From: Microcystis aeruginosa Ma_SC_T_19800800_S464
GTDB lineage: Bacteria > Cyanobacteriota > Cyanobacteriia > Cyanobacteriales > Microcystaceae
Assembly (NCBI GenBank): GCA_007095785.1
Contig: SFBL01000075.1
Span: forward strand, 1-62,023
Direction of reading: 5' to 3'
Length of the DNA stretch: 62,023 bases
Of this stretch, positions 46,801 through 54,989 are shown piece by piece (position 1 is the first letter of the stretch; the number at the start of each line of letters is the position of its first letter). The notes under the pieces were generated by a model. It was not told where the DNA came from, searched no databases, and worked only from the letters and a program-made list of their open reading frames with translations. The translations under genes were made by a program, and so were the position numbers.

Positions 46801-47218
46801 CTTCCGCAAAGGCGATCGCCAACGCCTCTAACTTCTGCAACAACCGCTCCGCCGACTGTCCCACCTGATATTGCTCAAATCGAGGGGCGAGGGGTTTTCC
46901 CAGTTCTTGCCGCACCCACATCCAAATTTGTTGGGTTTTGCCCTCATCCCCAAACACCAACAGGTGGGATTTGCTGTAGTCCGTCAGTTGGCGATCGAGC
47001 TTCACCCGAATCGGGCGGGCTGGAATTTCTGGGGTGATGCACTTGAATACGGTAAAGCCGCGCTTTTGAGTAATAGAAACCACCTCAAAGGGTTCGCCAT
47101 CCACCTCAAACGGTAACGTGACGCGGTCGACCGTATCCCAGCCCAATTCTTCAATGAACAGAGACTCAAAATCAAACTTCTGGAGATACTTTTGGGCGCG
47201 TTGGCGATTCAGTGGCAT
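43871..47218 (-). CDS. Large Eco57I-like adenine DNA methyltransferase (type IIG / PglX / DrmMI-like)
   Basis: 1115 residues. The N-terminal region (1-330) is helical and uncharacterised. GYIFEKYINQKQMGAYYT (334-351) precedes the methylase core: SAM motif I DPTCGSGAF (508-516), then NPPY catalytic motif IV (767-770). The target-recognition region is C-terminal. An obvious PD-(D/E)XK nuclease is not seen. It could be a type IIG enzyme, or the modification partner of a helicase-based system such as DISARM class 1. Helicase remains lie upstream at 47748-48460. Confidence 0.85.
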   Translation of the reverse strand: MPLNRQRAQKYLQKFDFESLFIEELGWDTVDRVTLPFEVDGEPFEVVSITQKRGFTVFKCITPEIPARPIRVKLDRQLTDYSKSHLLVFGDEGKTQQIWMWVRQELGKPLAPRFEQYQVGQSAERLLQKLEALAIAFAEEEKLTLVEVAQRVKKAFDVEKVTKKFFTRFEKEHGKFLKFIQGIQSEFDRTWYASLMLNRLMFVYFIQKKNFLDSDINYLRNRLKRCQAEWGTDTFHSFYRQFLLKLFHEGLGKSDLALRARCDRNPELDQLLGKIPYLNGGLFEVHQLEEKYDRTLQIPDAAFEQVFSFFDEYDWHLDDRPLRNQNEINPDVLGYIFEKYINQKQMGAYYTKEDITEYISKNTILPFLFDQAEKGCQVAFKPEGAVWALLQENPDHYIYPAVRQGVDIELPTEIAAGIEDVAQRGDWNKPAADGFALPTETWREYVARRKRCWSLRQKLAAGEVTQINDLITHNLDIRQFAQDVITSCESSDLLKAFYQAIEQVSVLDPTCGSGAFLFAALNILEPLYTACLERMQGFVDEDDLRLSREADAKPRYEYFRQVLAEMAKHPNLRYFVLKSIMLNNLYGVDIMEEATEICKLRLFLKLVAQMEPQPKKQNFGLEPLPDIDFNIRAGNTLVGFASLNEVCEAMARDTQTGQGRLIFDDGVLNRIVQGAVAADMEFKRFKSLQVQDSIAGADVAESKRLLKAALVQLREELDRYLAEEYELGLSKKSGAFQKWKESHQPFHWFVEFYSIINRGGFDVIIGNPPYVEYKNVQNTYRVREFKTIDCSDLYAFTIERSLSLLFKKGRIGMIVPISIVSTDGFDSLRKLLKGQKYISWNLNFAERPSKLFTGVEKRLTIWLTSKISEEIQTLSYLEGYKRWLAEERDNLFAQIKFVKHNYLLHLVSTSIPKISSAIEANILTRLSEQKPLKAFFSKGNRSIIYYTRKLRYFVQFCDFVPRIVNSQGEVVEPSELKMLSFSSNVLRDVAIAALNSSLFFWFFNCYSDVRNVNRREIEEFRLSMNEIESELVPTLSSLANELMQDFQINSQELTNNYGKYGVLTIQSFQPRLSKPIIDEIDRVLAQHYGFTEEELDFIINYDIKYRMGRDSGGED

Positions 47219-47229
47219 CTTAGATCAAC

Positions 47230-47676
47230 TCAAGCAGGGTTCAAATCAGTAGGAAAGTCAGGATCAAACAATTGCTCGGATGTATAAGGGCAATTTTGGG
47301 GTAAGTCTTCATAATTTAAGGGTGTTTCCTTGACCACCAAATCTATGCCAGATTCGTGGGCATGGGCGATCGCCTCTATCAAATAGGGCTTGAGGCTAGG
47401 GTTTTCCTTCAGGAGTTGCCAAATTTCTCGCCGTTGCTCACGAATTGTCACTCGCCAGCTTTTACTGCGCTTTTCAGACTGATAGTCCCATTTCAGCAGA
47501 TGTCCGATCAAGATACCGAGTCGGTTTCTAAGTTCCTGACGCTGTTGTTTTCCCAAAGACTCAATTTCCTCCACTAAATTAATAACATCTAGATGCTTAA
47601 AATCACCCTCCTTAAGCAACTTCGACTGCTCTAACGTCCAAGCATAAAAATCTGTTTCATAGAGATTGGATCGCAT
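47230..47676 (-). CDS. DUF29 domain protein
   Basis: 148 residues. The start YETDFYAWTLEQSKLLKEGDF and HLDVINLVEEIESLGKQQRQEL followed by LLKWDYQSEKRSKSW are the DUF29 pattern, very common in cyanobacteria in accessory DNA. Function unknown. It lies between the methylase (11 bp gap) and the helicase fragment. Confidence 0.9.
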   Translation of the reverse strand: MRSNLYETDFYAWTLEQSKLLKEGDFKHLDVINLVEEIESLGKQQRQELRNRLGILIGHLLKWDYQSEKRSKSWRVTIREQRREIWQLLKENPSLKPYLIEAIAHAHESGIDLVVKETPLNYEDLPQNCPYTSEQLFDPDFPTDLNPA

Positions 47677-47747
47677 CGTTTCTTCTCCTAGTTTCAGTCA
47701 TAGGTTGTTTTCTCAACAGGGGGAAATACTGGGAAACTGCCTCTACT

Positions 47748-48470
47748 TTAGCCTCTAAATAACCCCATCGAACAGATAATCTGCGCTCCGTCTTGCCGTT
47801 CCTCTGGGTTGATCACACACAGGGCTGCATGGTCTCGCAGAAATGTCACCAGTTTTGCCAACTGCTCATCGCTGATGCCCGCTTTGAACTCTCGATTCAG
47901 GCTGGCGGTCGCAACGCGCTCGCTACGCGAGACCGCATTTTGCTTCAACGGATGCTGGTTGATTTCTTCGATCGCCCGTTCCAGGTGTTCCCATTCCGTC
48001 CCCCTGGCCAGTAGAGGCGTGGTTTCGCGGATCTTTTGGGTGTAGGCCATCAGGCGATCATAAGTCCGTGCCGCTGCACTGCGCTTATTGCCCAGGGGAC
48101 CCGCCACCGTTTTGGTTTGCTCCGCGATCAGTTCCGCCCCCCGTGTCACGAGTTCATGATGTTGGGGATGGCGGAGCAAGGTTGGGGTATCAATGCTGCA
48201 TCGCACCATAGGTCGAATCCGCATCTGAGACTGGGTAACACTGTTGCCGTCTTTGTCCACCCATGCCAAAGCATCGGTGCCGCTATCCGTGCGGAGGTAC
48301 AATAGCACACCCTCTGGAGTGGACTCCGTCCCGCTATCGCGAACAGATACTGTAGGTTCATGCTCCCGTGTGGAGTACACCACATCGGGCAGTTTTTCGA
48401 TCATCCCTTTCAGGGCAGGGTTGGCATTGATCGCACTTTGCCAGATCTGCAACGCCTCGAATGACAGCAT
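47748..48470 (-). pseudogene. C-terminal fragment of a large SNF2-type helicase (DrmD-like)
   Basis: About 237 residues with no helicase motif. KLPDVVYSTREHEPT, TPEGVLLYLRTDSGTDALAWVD, SVTQSQ and ISDEQLAKLVTFLRDHAALCVINPEE...IICSMGL correspond, as I recall them, to the extreme C-terminus of large helicase-related proteins found beside DNA methylases. The 5' about 700+ codons are missing. Homology starts abruptly at about 48459, where an aspartic protease fragment ends. The ATG at 48470 derives from that other gene. Non-functional remnant. Confidence 0.6.
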
Positions 48471-48555
48471 CGATCATTTGCCTCTGTGAATCTACATTGC
48501 CTACGACCAGTCGGATAGTCGCCTCACAGTTTTGATCAACAATTCCTTGCATCAT
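48456..48555 (-). pseudogene. Retropepsin-like aspartic protease, N-terminal fragment
   Basis: From ATG 48555: MMQGIVDQNCEATIRLVVG, then DSQRQMIDAVI. Cyanobacterial clan AA aspartic proteases continue with DTGFSG at this point, but here the sequence switches to RGVADLAK, which is the helicase fragment read in another frame. The catalytic Asp is thus lost exactly at the junction. Confidence 0.65.
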
Positions 48556-48559
48556 AGAG

Positions 48560-48826
48560 TTATTGCAAACGACCGACACCAAAGCGATGAACTCCTCTAT
48601 GACCAATCCGAACGCACCAGATTTGAGCGTCGGGGCAAGGTTCTAGCAATCGGTCTGAAGCAGTCATCGTATCCTTTGCTAATTCAAAGGCTCCTGTCTC
48701 AATATCGATCGCCACAATTTTGCCATAGTTGCCCTCCTCGACTTGGGGACGTACCTGAGATTGATAAATCTCATTACCACGTCGAGCAAATTCTTCTTTA
48801 CTGTAGCGGGGTTGTCTAACTGTCAT
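48560..48826 (-). CDS. Small conserved hypothetical protein
   Basis: 88 residues: MTVRQPRYSKEEFARRGNEIY, VEEGNYGKIVAIDIETGAFEL and DAQIWCVRIGHRGVHRFG. I recall this family as a frequent partner immediately upstream of the small aspartic protease in cyanobacteria; the 4-bp spacing here agrees. Intact. The function is unknown; a toxin-antitoxin-like or regulatory pairing is only a guess. Confidence 0.75.
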   Translation of the reverse strand: MTVRQPRYSKEEFARRGNEIYQSQVRPQVEEGNYGKIVAIDIETGAFELAKDTMTASDRLLEPCPDAQIWCVRIGHRGVHRFGVGRLQ

Positions 48827-49115
48827 TGAAGCGACCCTGTGGCGACTTTTGCCCCTCTATTTTAACCAAACATTGGGAATCTTCCCTAACATGGTCCCAC
48901 CAGACTTGCCCTGAGCTACGTCGAAGGGCGGCATCGCACTTAGACTCACAGTTTCAATTCCTGGGCATGGTGCGTTCCCCAAAAATCGATCGGTGGAGCA
49001 GTAGGACTTGCATTAGGGAACGCACCCTACGGCTACAGAAAAAGTTATCATCTGATAGAATAAAATGGGGGGGGGTAGTGTTACTTAGTCATTATATTAT
49101 TAATGATCTCGATTA
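48827..49115. other. Intergenic, nothing assigned
   Basis: An open frame across this region has no recognisable content. It contains the dispersed word CTGAGCTACGTCGAAGG (48912-48928) and a poly-G run (49067-49074). Confidence 0.4.
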
Positions 49116-50081
49116 ATGTATAACTTATCTCAAGTTCAAAAGATAGCTGAGTTTTTAAAGCAGCATCCGGGGGAAAAATTTAATGCAAGACAAATTGCAG
49201 AAGCGATTGTTGCAAAGTATCCCGAAGACTATAAGGAAAAGCGAAATAATGAAAGATTTCCCAGCGATAGAGCTTTTATTTCTCAGGTTGTCGCTGAAAT
49301 TGGCTCAAATAAGGATAGTATTATCAAGAAAGAACCACATATTTGCTGCCAGGATAAACCTCGTCCAAGAATTTACTGGTATGATCCTGAAAAATTGATT
49401 GATCAAGATTCTCCCTACTTTACTGTCTCTCAAAATAATAACGAAGATAGTGAGTTAGAAGAAGAAATTTCTGTGCAATCTGTTCCGTCCACAAAAGTTT
49501 TATCAGAACTAGAACTTTATCCATTTTTAATTGATTTTCTCAAAATAGAATACAAGCTTTATTGTCAAAGAATTGATGAGAAACGCTCTAAGAATCAACG
49601 GGGAGCAGGAGGAAATCAATGGTTACATCCTGATATTGTGGCAATGCAGGCAATTGATAAGGAATGGCATGAGTTGGTCAGAACTTGCGTTCAAGAAGGA
49701 GAAGGAAGAAGAGTCAGGCTCTGGTCTTTTGAGGTTAAAAAGGAACTGAATAGCTCTAATATTAGAAGTAGCTTTTTTCAAGCAGTTAGTAATTCTAGTT
49801 GGGCTAATGAAGGATATTTAGTCACAACTTCTATAACTGATAATATTGAACAAGAACTGCGTATGTTGTCTGCACTTCATGGAATTGGAGTCATTATTCT
49901 AGATACGGAAAACCCTTCTGAAAGTGAGATATTTTTACCAGCAAAATCTAGGGCAGAAATTGACTGGCAATCAGTGAATCGTATTGTGGTTGAAAATGAT
50001 GATTTTAAAGATTATATTGAGCTAGTTTCAACTTATTACCAAACTGGAAGAATTAGAAGTCGGGATTGGAATAAAATTTGA
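49116..50081 (+). CDS. HrgA/COG2958-like protein
   Basis: 321 residues. The N-terminal winged-helix-like part (about 1-95; IAEFLKQHPGEKFNARQIAEAIVAKYPE) is followed by an acidic linker and a C-terminal domain (about 135-321) with LYPFLIDFLKIEYKLYCQRIDE, GNQWLHPDIV and LWSFEVKKELN. This is the COG2958/HrgA layout, with D...ExK residues (HPDIV...FEVKK) resembling a PD-(D/E)XK nuclease. HrgA-like genes often sit in restriction-modification loci, as here. Confidence 0.75.
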   Translation: MYNLSQVQKIAEFLKQHPGEKFNARQIAEAIVAKYPEDYKEKRNNERFPSDRAFISQVVAEIGSNKDSIIKKEPHICCQDKPRPRIYWYDPEKLIDQDSPYFTVSQNNNEDSELEEEISVQSVPSTKVLSELELYPFLIDFLKIEYKLYCQRIDEKRSKNQRGAGGNQWLHPDIVAMQAIDKEWHELVRTCVQEGEGRRVRLWSFEVKKELNSSNIRSSFFQAVSNSSWANEGYLVTTSITDNIEQELRMLSALHGIGVIILDTENPSESEIFLPAKSRAEIDWQSVNRIVVENDDFKDYIELVSTYYQTGRIRSRDWNKI

Positions 50082-50345
50082 TAGATTTTCATAATCCCCG
50101 ACGTTGGTGATTAAAACCCTTAACCGTTTGTTCGGATATCTCCTAGGGTACTGTAAACAATCTCCTTTAAGGAGACTTATCACAGAAGCCTTCTGGGATT
50201 CTAGCAAAGATTCTTATATCTGACTGCACTTGGTCACAAAATTTTACTATTATTTTGACACTCTTAATGGTTGGAAGGGAAACATCGATTGCCCTATCTC
50301 AAATTAGAAAAAAGCGATCCTAAAACCGAATAAATTCAGTAACAA
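50082..50345. other. Intergenic, nothing recognised
   Basis: 264 bp without a supported feature. CTCCTTTAAGGAG (50162-50174) is a short palindrome. Confidence 0.4.
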
Positions 50346-50666
50346 TCAGTAGTGAAAAAATTCAACCAGGCGATCAGCCACTATCATTGCTAATCGTTCG
50401 TCAAGACTGCCAATTTTGGCAACAATTCGGATTTTGTCAATCGCCCTAATTTGGTCTAAAGCGATACTACCTCGCACATTTTCTTGGTCAATTGTGATTC
50501 TAGTTGGGTAATTTTTGACATTACTGGTGATTGGTGCAATAACGACTGTTCTTAATCGAACATTAATCTCACTAGGAGAAACAACAACACAAGGCCGAGT
50601 TTTTTGCAGTTCAGACCCCCTAGTTGGATCGAGTGCCACCAACAGGATGGCAAATCTTTCTACCAT
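50346..50666 (-). CDS. mazF: MazF/PemK-type endoribonuclease toxin
   Basis: 106 residues. FAILLVALDPTRGSELQKTRPCVVVSPSEIN is the MazF fold start, and VVIAPITSNVKNYPTRI (T/S-rich loop) and GSIALDQIRAIDKIRI complete it. It overlaps the upstream antitoxin gene by 7 nt. Expected to cleave mRNA at short motifs. Intact. Confidence 0.93.
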   Translation of the reverse strand: MVERFAILLVALDPTRGSELQKTRPCVVVSPSEINVRLRTVVIAPITSNVKNYPTRITIDQENVRGSIALDQIRAIDKIRIVAKIGSLDERLAMIVADRLVEFFHY

Positions 50667-50902
50667 TGATTTTCTCGCTCAAACTCGTTTTCTACTCCCA
50701 ACCAATCCTGTAAATCGGCTTCAAGAGGAGCATCATCAAATAACTCAGACCAACCTTCCCTCACCTTCTTTTTAGCACTCAGAATAATCATTTTACCATC
50801 AACTATCGCCTCAACTTCATCTGTGAATTCACACTGTTCCATGATTGCTTGAGGAATTGTAATTGCTTGGGAATCACCGATTTGTACGATTTTCAGCAAC
50901 AT
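50660..50902 (-). CDS. mazE: MazE-like AbrB-fold antitoxin
   Basis: 80 residues. The N-terminal swapped-hairpin DNA-binding part MLLKIVQIGDSQAITIPQAIMEQC is MazE/AbrB-like. The acidic C-terminus (FDDAPLEADLQDWLGVENEFE) would wrap MazF. It is the first gene of a coupled pair and probably autoregulates. Confidence 0.9.
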   Translation of the reverse strand: MLLKIVQIGDSQAITIPQAIMEQCEFTDEVEAIVDGKMIILSAKKKVREGWSELFDDAPLEADLQDWLGVENEFERENQW

Positions 50903-51174
50903 TTTGACGACCAGATAAACATAGGATAATTATATCAATCTATACCGATCAGAGGGAGATCGCCTCTCCCTATTTTTTCAGAAAAGCGATCGCCTGATTA
51001 AAGGTAATCAAGTTATCCGCAGGATTTGTTAGGATGGGGACACTAACAACTTATTTAAGGATGAGTAAGTGGATGTGGTGGCCAGGTTCCCAATTAGATC
51101 GTATTGAAGCAAACCTAGAGGCAAATCAGAGCTAACTACCTCTTGCCTCTCCTAACCAAGAACCTTTTACTTAA
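50903..51174. other. Intergenic with small hairpin and tiny ORF
   Basis: GGGAGA/TCTCCC hairpin followed by a T-run (50954-50978, plus strand) with no upstream plus-strand gene nearby. A 24-codon ATG frame at 51061-51135 (MSKWMWWPGSQLDRIEA) has weak support and could be a gene fragment. Confidence 0.35.
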
Positions 51175-52599
51175 TTACTGTTTATTTTGTAATTTTATCA
51201 CTAATTCGTGGAAAGGTTGCCAATCGTCTTCATAGGTAATTGCTTCCCAAACCGATTCGATTAGCGGTCTAAGTAAAGCGGTTTTAGGATTATAATGCGT
51301 TAAGGTATCGCCAATTTGAGCCAAGGAATCTAGGGGTAATTGATTTAAGACCAAACTATATAACTCTCGCCAACGTTGCCAATCAGCTTTCGGTAAATCC
51401 ATATTTTCAAGAATTAGAGAACTATTTTCTCGCCAACCGTAATTAAATTGTTCACTTAATTGATAGAAAAATTCGTGATAACCGAGGCCAGTTTCTTGGA
51501 GAACTTCCACAGTTTTGCTTACCAGCAAAGCGGATTCGGGAGTAAAAATATCCTCAAAACCTAACTTTTTGAGCATCATTTTTTGATAATAAAAATTGTA
51601 ATGCTGGTCATAGTTAGCCAAAGCCATATCTAACTCTAACAAGGAGACAACCATGGCGAGAGGAGATTGCAGTAACTCTAGATTTAAGCGACAGATAAAA
51701 GGCTGATTGCCATAACTATAACGGCCACCGTAGTCGAAATAAGCCGCCGTAAATTGGGGGTTATAGGAAGGAATAAAAGCGTAGGGACCATAATCGAAAC
51801 TTTCCCCAGTAATTGACATATTATCGGTATTGAGAACCCCATGACAAAAACCTGCGGCCATCCATTGGGCTGCTAATTTAGCGGTTCTTTCAATCAAAGC
51901 GGCGTAAAATTGTAAATAGCGATCGCTATCTGTGGGATCAATTTCAGGATAATAATAAATAATCACATGATCGAGGAGTCTTTTAATTAAATCGCTACGT
52001 TTAATATGAAATAAACGCTCAAAAGTCCCAAAACGAATATGAGAATTACTAACTCGAATCATCACCGAAGATCGCGTTGGGGAAGGTTCATCACCGCGCC
52101 AGAGATTTTCCCCCGTTTCCACCAAACTTAGACAGCGAGAGGTATTCACCCCCAAACCGCGTAAAGCTTCCCCAGCTAAGACTTCTCTAACTCCACCCTT
52201 GAGAGTTAACCTACCGTCCGCATGACGGGAATAGGGAGTCCGTCCCGATCCTTTCGTACCAAAATCGTATAATTTGCCATCAATACCCCTAACTTGACCG
52301 TAGAGAAAACCGCGACCATCCCCCAAGAAAGGATTATACTCGCCAAATTGATAACCGTGGTAACGCAGGGCTAAAAAAGGGGTCAGGGATTGAAATTTAC
52401 CAAAAGCCTCGATAAAATGCTCATCTAAGGTTAATTCTGGCTGAATTCCCACCAAAGGTAATAAAGCATCATTGCGAAAACGAAGGATATGACGGGGAAA
52501 ATCTGCGGCTGCGACTTGATCATAGTAGTGGTCTCCCAAGTCCTGCATGACGCTTTCGTAAGGGAGACTGAGAAAGGGATTGGTGAGATGGTCTATCAT
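51175..52599 (-). CDS. selO: Protein adenylyltransferase SelO (YdiU)
   Basis: 474 residues from ATG 52599 ([16 protein letters not shown]). The frame extends to 52650, but that part is poorly family-like. SelO motifs include [52 protein letters not shown] and [19 protein letters not shown]. It is a pseudokinase-fold enzyme that AMPylates proteins, often redox-linked. The family's C-terminal Cys-x-x-Sec/Cys pair is not present, as in many bacterial forms. A fragment of its 3' end recurs at 42068-42150. Confidence 0.93.
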   Translation of the reverse strand: MIDHLTNPFLSLPYESVMQDLGDHYYDQVAAADFPRHILRFRNDALLPLVGIQPELTLDEHFIEAFGKFQSLTPFLALRYHGYQFGEYNPFLGDGRGFLYGQVRGIDGKLYDFGTKGSGRTPYSRHADGRLTLKGGVREVLAGEALRGLGVNTSRCLSLVETGENLWRGDEPSPTRSSVMIRVSNSHIRFGTFERLFHIKRSDLIKRLLDHVIIYYYPEIDPTDSDRYLQFYAALIERTAKLAAQWMAAGFCHGVLNTDNMSITGESFDYGPYAFIPSYNPQFTAAYFDYGGRYSYGNQPFICRLNLELLQSPLAMVVSLLELDMALANYDQHYNFYYQKMMLKKLGFEDIFTPESALLVSKTVEVLQETGLGYHEFFYQLSEQFNYGWRENSSLILENMDLPKADWQRWRELYSLVLNQLPLDSLAQIGDTLTHYNPKTALLRPLIESVWEAITYEDDWQPFHELVIKLQNKQ

Positions 52600-52681
52600 A
52601 GTGGTGGTGTCGATCGAGCGTTGAGGCGATAAAGTGATAAAGATAGCCAAAAAATTTTCCTACTGAGACTATCAAACAGCG

Positions 52682-52939
52682 ATGCCCGATTCTATTATGT
52701 ATCAAGGGGACTATTTTCTTGTCCTTGAGGCCGATCAACCTGAACAATTCCAGACTCCCGACCAGTTGCGGGATAAGTTAAAAGATTTAATCACCGCAAA
52801 ACCAGAGATTTGTCCCCGACAATTGGCGAAATTCTCTAGTTTTGAGGAAAAATCTCTCTATCTGCGCGATAATTACTGCGAGTTAGACCTGGGTGAGGAG
52901 GGTTATCTACAATGGTATGTAGTCCGTTTGGAAAAATAA
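52682..52939 (+). CDS. CRR7-family protein (chlororespiratory reduction 7)
   Basis: 85 residues: MYQGDYFLVLEADQPEQFQTP, LRDNYCELDLGEEGYLQWYVVRLEK. This is the small CRR7 family shared by cyanobacteria and plastids. In plants CRR7 is needed for NDH-1 subcomplex A stability; the cyanobacterial role is less clear. An alternative start is the Met at 52697. It is divergent from selO. Confidence 0.75.
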   Translation: MPDSIMYQGDYFLVLEADQPEQFQTPDQLRDKLKDLITAKPEICPRQLAKFSSFEEKSLYLRDNYCELDLGEEGYLQWYVVRLEK

Positions 52940-52961
52940 GGAAACCCGTTATTCAGTAGTT

Positions 52962-53022
52962 AGGTGTTAAAAACTGTCAGACACCCCCCTTATCAAGGGG
53001 GGATTAAGGGGGGATCCATCTT
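52962..53022. repeat. Palindromic dispersed repeat (second copy)
   Basis: CCCCCCTTATCAAGGGGGG with the flanking GTTAGGTGTTAAAAA and GTCAGACACC blocks, matching 21341-21410 in inverse orientation. Confidence 0.7.
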
Positions 53023-53112
53023 CAATTTAATTATAACCAGTTACTTAGTTATTAAGGCAGAGGCAATCAGAGCAATTATCTTTTTAACTTTTTACTTTCT
53101 AACTTGATCATT

Positions 53113-53523
53113 ATGGGAGAAATAGAAGATTTACTGGCACAAATGAAGGCAGAATACCAGAAACGGGATCAGGAAAAACCGATGCCGTCCCCTTCTTCTC
53201 GCCAAGAAAAAGATCGTTCCCCGGCCGAATTTAAGGTTAATTATGCCAGCGATTCTGCTACCGATGCGCTTTTAAAAGCTTTAGCCTTAGAAAACCAAGA
53301 AAGGCAACAACAGGAGGCAGCGGAAAAAGAAAAAGCGGCGGCATTAAAAAAGCAGCGTAAGCGAGAAGCTTTAACTAGAAAGGCAAAGCAATGGTTAGAT
53401 AAATTAGATGCCAAATCGGAGGAAGGACGCTGGTTTGAGGAGTTTTCATATAGCTACGATTCTCCTTTAGAAGCGGCGATTACTTATCTAGAAGCTTTGG
53501 GAGAAGTGGACATTTCTAAATGA
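53113..53523 (+). CDS. Slr1339-family salt-stress protein
   Basis: 136 residues from ATG 53113 (MGEIEDLLAQMKAEYQ). A central charged coiled region (about 60-105, rich in Glu/Lys/Gln/Ala) and the conserved C-terminal WLDKLDAKSEEGRWFEEFSYSYDSPLEAAITYLEAL fit the cyanobacterial family named after Slr1339. Soluble. Molecular function unknown. Confidence 0.75.
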   Translation: MGEIEDLLAQMKAEYQKRDQEKPMPSPSSRQEKDRSPAEFKVNYASDSATDALLKALALENQERQQQEAAEKEKAAALKKQRKREALTRKAKQWLDKLDAKSEEGRWFEEFSYSYDSPLEAAITYLEALGEVDISK

Positions 53524-53529
53524 TCAGGT

Positions 53530-54759
53530 CTAATTTAAAGTTGTGGGTAAATTTGCTTGGTCAAAAACTCGATTATGCCACCAAATATTATCACCGGCTA
53601 GAATATTTGTGCCGTAACGAGGGACGATGCCATAAACAGTGCCGGGGTCATAATCCAAAGCTTGACTGATGAGATTGTAGAGACGTTGTAGATCAAAACC
53701 CCGGGGGTCACAATGGGGATATTTTCCTTGATTAATCAGAAAACTATCTACGGCAAAATGGCTGACAATTTGCGGTAATTGTCCCGTTTGTAAGGCTGCG
53801 AGGAGATAATATTTCGCCGTTTGTTGGTATTGAAAATCGCTGTAACCGGGGAGGGGTTGCAAGCGTCCTTTGGTCAAACAGTGGGATCCCGGCGCCTGTA
53901 CCAGTTCAATGTTAACGCTGGAGATAACCCGACGATTTCTTTCGGCAAAAACTGGTCGCAAGCGATCGCAATTAGGGTGAGATACCTGATCACAAATCGC
54001 TGCTGTTGCCCATAATGCGGTGCTTTTTGCCCCATCAAAGTAATTTATGGGATATTGCTTGACTAAACGCCTAAAGACGGCTTCTGAAGGCGTATTTAAC
54101 CAAATTCTCGCTCTTTTTTCTAACTCAGGGGCCGATCGCGTACTCAAAGGAACACCCTCTAAAGCAAGTGCAAAACCCTTGACGCGGATAGTTTCTGGGG
54201 TAAGTTGCCACAGTTGACGCACTAATTGATCTCTGGTGTCTGCGGGCAGCATTTCGGCCGCTTGTTCATAAAAAGTGGCCGTGGGACGGTGACGTTCAAA
54301 AAAAGGCCGGGCGATCAAGTCTAAAATATCTCTATCCCTGGAATGCGGTTTGCGGGGGATGTAAACATTGGGACCCAATTTCATCGGACCGCGAGCAGAT
54401 TTTTTCTGTTCTTCGATGTTACCCGCAGTCATACTCCAAGCTGTATCGTGGAGAATAAATAAAGGAGTGCGATCGAGGGTTAATTCGGTTTCTGGTTCGT
54501 CAATTTGCAAAAATTCGGCGATTTTCTGCTTTTCTAACTCATCTAAACTCCTACCGGCTAAATTCTCCCCCACAGTGGAGGTATTAAAAATATTTATGGT
54601 TGCAGTGGAGAGACTAGAGGTATTCAGTTTTAAAATCACTAGGGACAAGACTAAACTAATCACCAAAGAAGTTACTCCCCATCGCCATTGTTCCGGGGGA
54701 AAGATAGAATATCTGGGGGGAGAAAATTGTCTTGATTTTTGCCGTCTTTGTCGATTCAT
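53530..54759 (-). CDS. Conserved hypothetical membrane-anchored protein
   Basis: 409 residues. A basic N-terminus (RRQKSRQFSPPR) and one transmembrane helix (about 30-48, TSLVISLVLSLVILKL) are followed by a large extracytoplasmic domain. Stretches include LFILHDTAWSMTAG, ARGPMKLGPNVYIPRKPHSRDRDI, GFALALEGVPLS and YGIVPRYGTNILAGDNIWWHN. I do not recognise the family; the HDT/GP..YIPR pattern is vaguely amidase-like but unproven. Intact. Confidence 0.6.
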   Translation of the reverse strand: MNRQRRQKSRQFSPPRYSIFPPEQWRWGVTSLVISLVLSLVILKLNTSSLSTATINIFNTSTVGENLAGRSLDELEKQKIAEFLQIDEPETELTLDRTPLFILHDTAWSMTAGNIEEQKKSARGPMKLGPNVYIPRKPHSRDRDILDLIARPFFERHRPTATFYEQAAEMLPADTRDQLVRQLWQLTPETIRVKGFALALEGVPLSTRSAPELEKRARIWLNTPSEAVFRRLVKQYPINYFDGAKSTALWATAAICDQVSHPNCDRLRPVFAERNRRVISSVNIELVQAPGSHCLTKGRLQPLPGYSDFQYQQTAKYYLLAALQTGQLPQIVSHFAVDSFLINQGKYPHCDPRGFDLQRLYNLISQALDYDPGTVYGIVPRYGTNILAGDNIWWHNRVFDQANLPTTLN

Positions 54760-54842
54760 CGGACTTTTTTTAACGCGCTTTCCACCTATTGTATTGACTT
54801 TCTCGAAAAAGGGAATTAATAGTCAATAGGCAAAAGGCAGCT

Positions 54843-54988
54843 TTGTTCTCCCATCCCCCATCCCCCATCCCCCATCCCCTATCCCCTAACCCCCATCCCC
54901 CATCCCCTAACCCCCATCCCCTAACCCCCATCCCCCAACCCCTAACCCCTATCCCCTAACCCCTAACCCCCAACCCCTAACCCCACAC
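54843..54988. repeat. CCCCATC/CCCCTAAC tandem array
   Basis: About 20 heptamer/octamer units (CCCCCAT, CCCCTAA, CCCCTAT variants) fill the gap between the menD stop and the preceding gene. Confidence 0.85.
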
Positions 54989-54989
54989 C

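Noticed and set aside
48826-49116. 96-codon open frame between the small hypothetical and hrgA-like genes
   Set aside because: Composition shows no protein-like conservation and it contains a dispersed repeat word.
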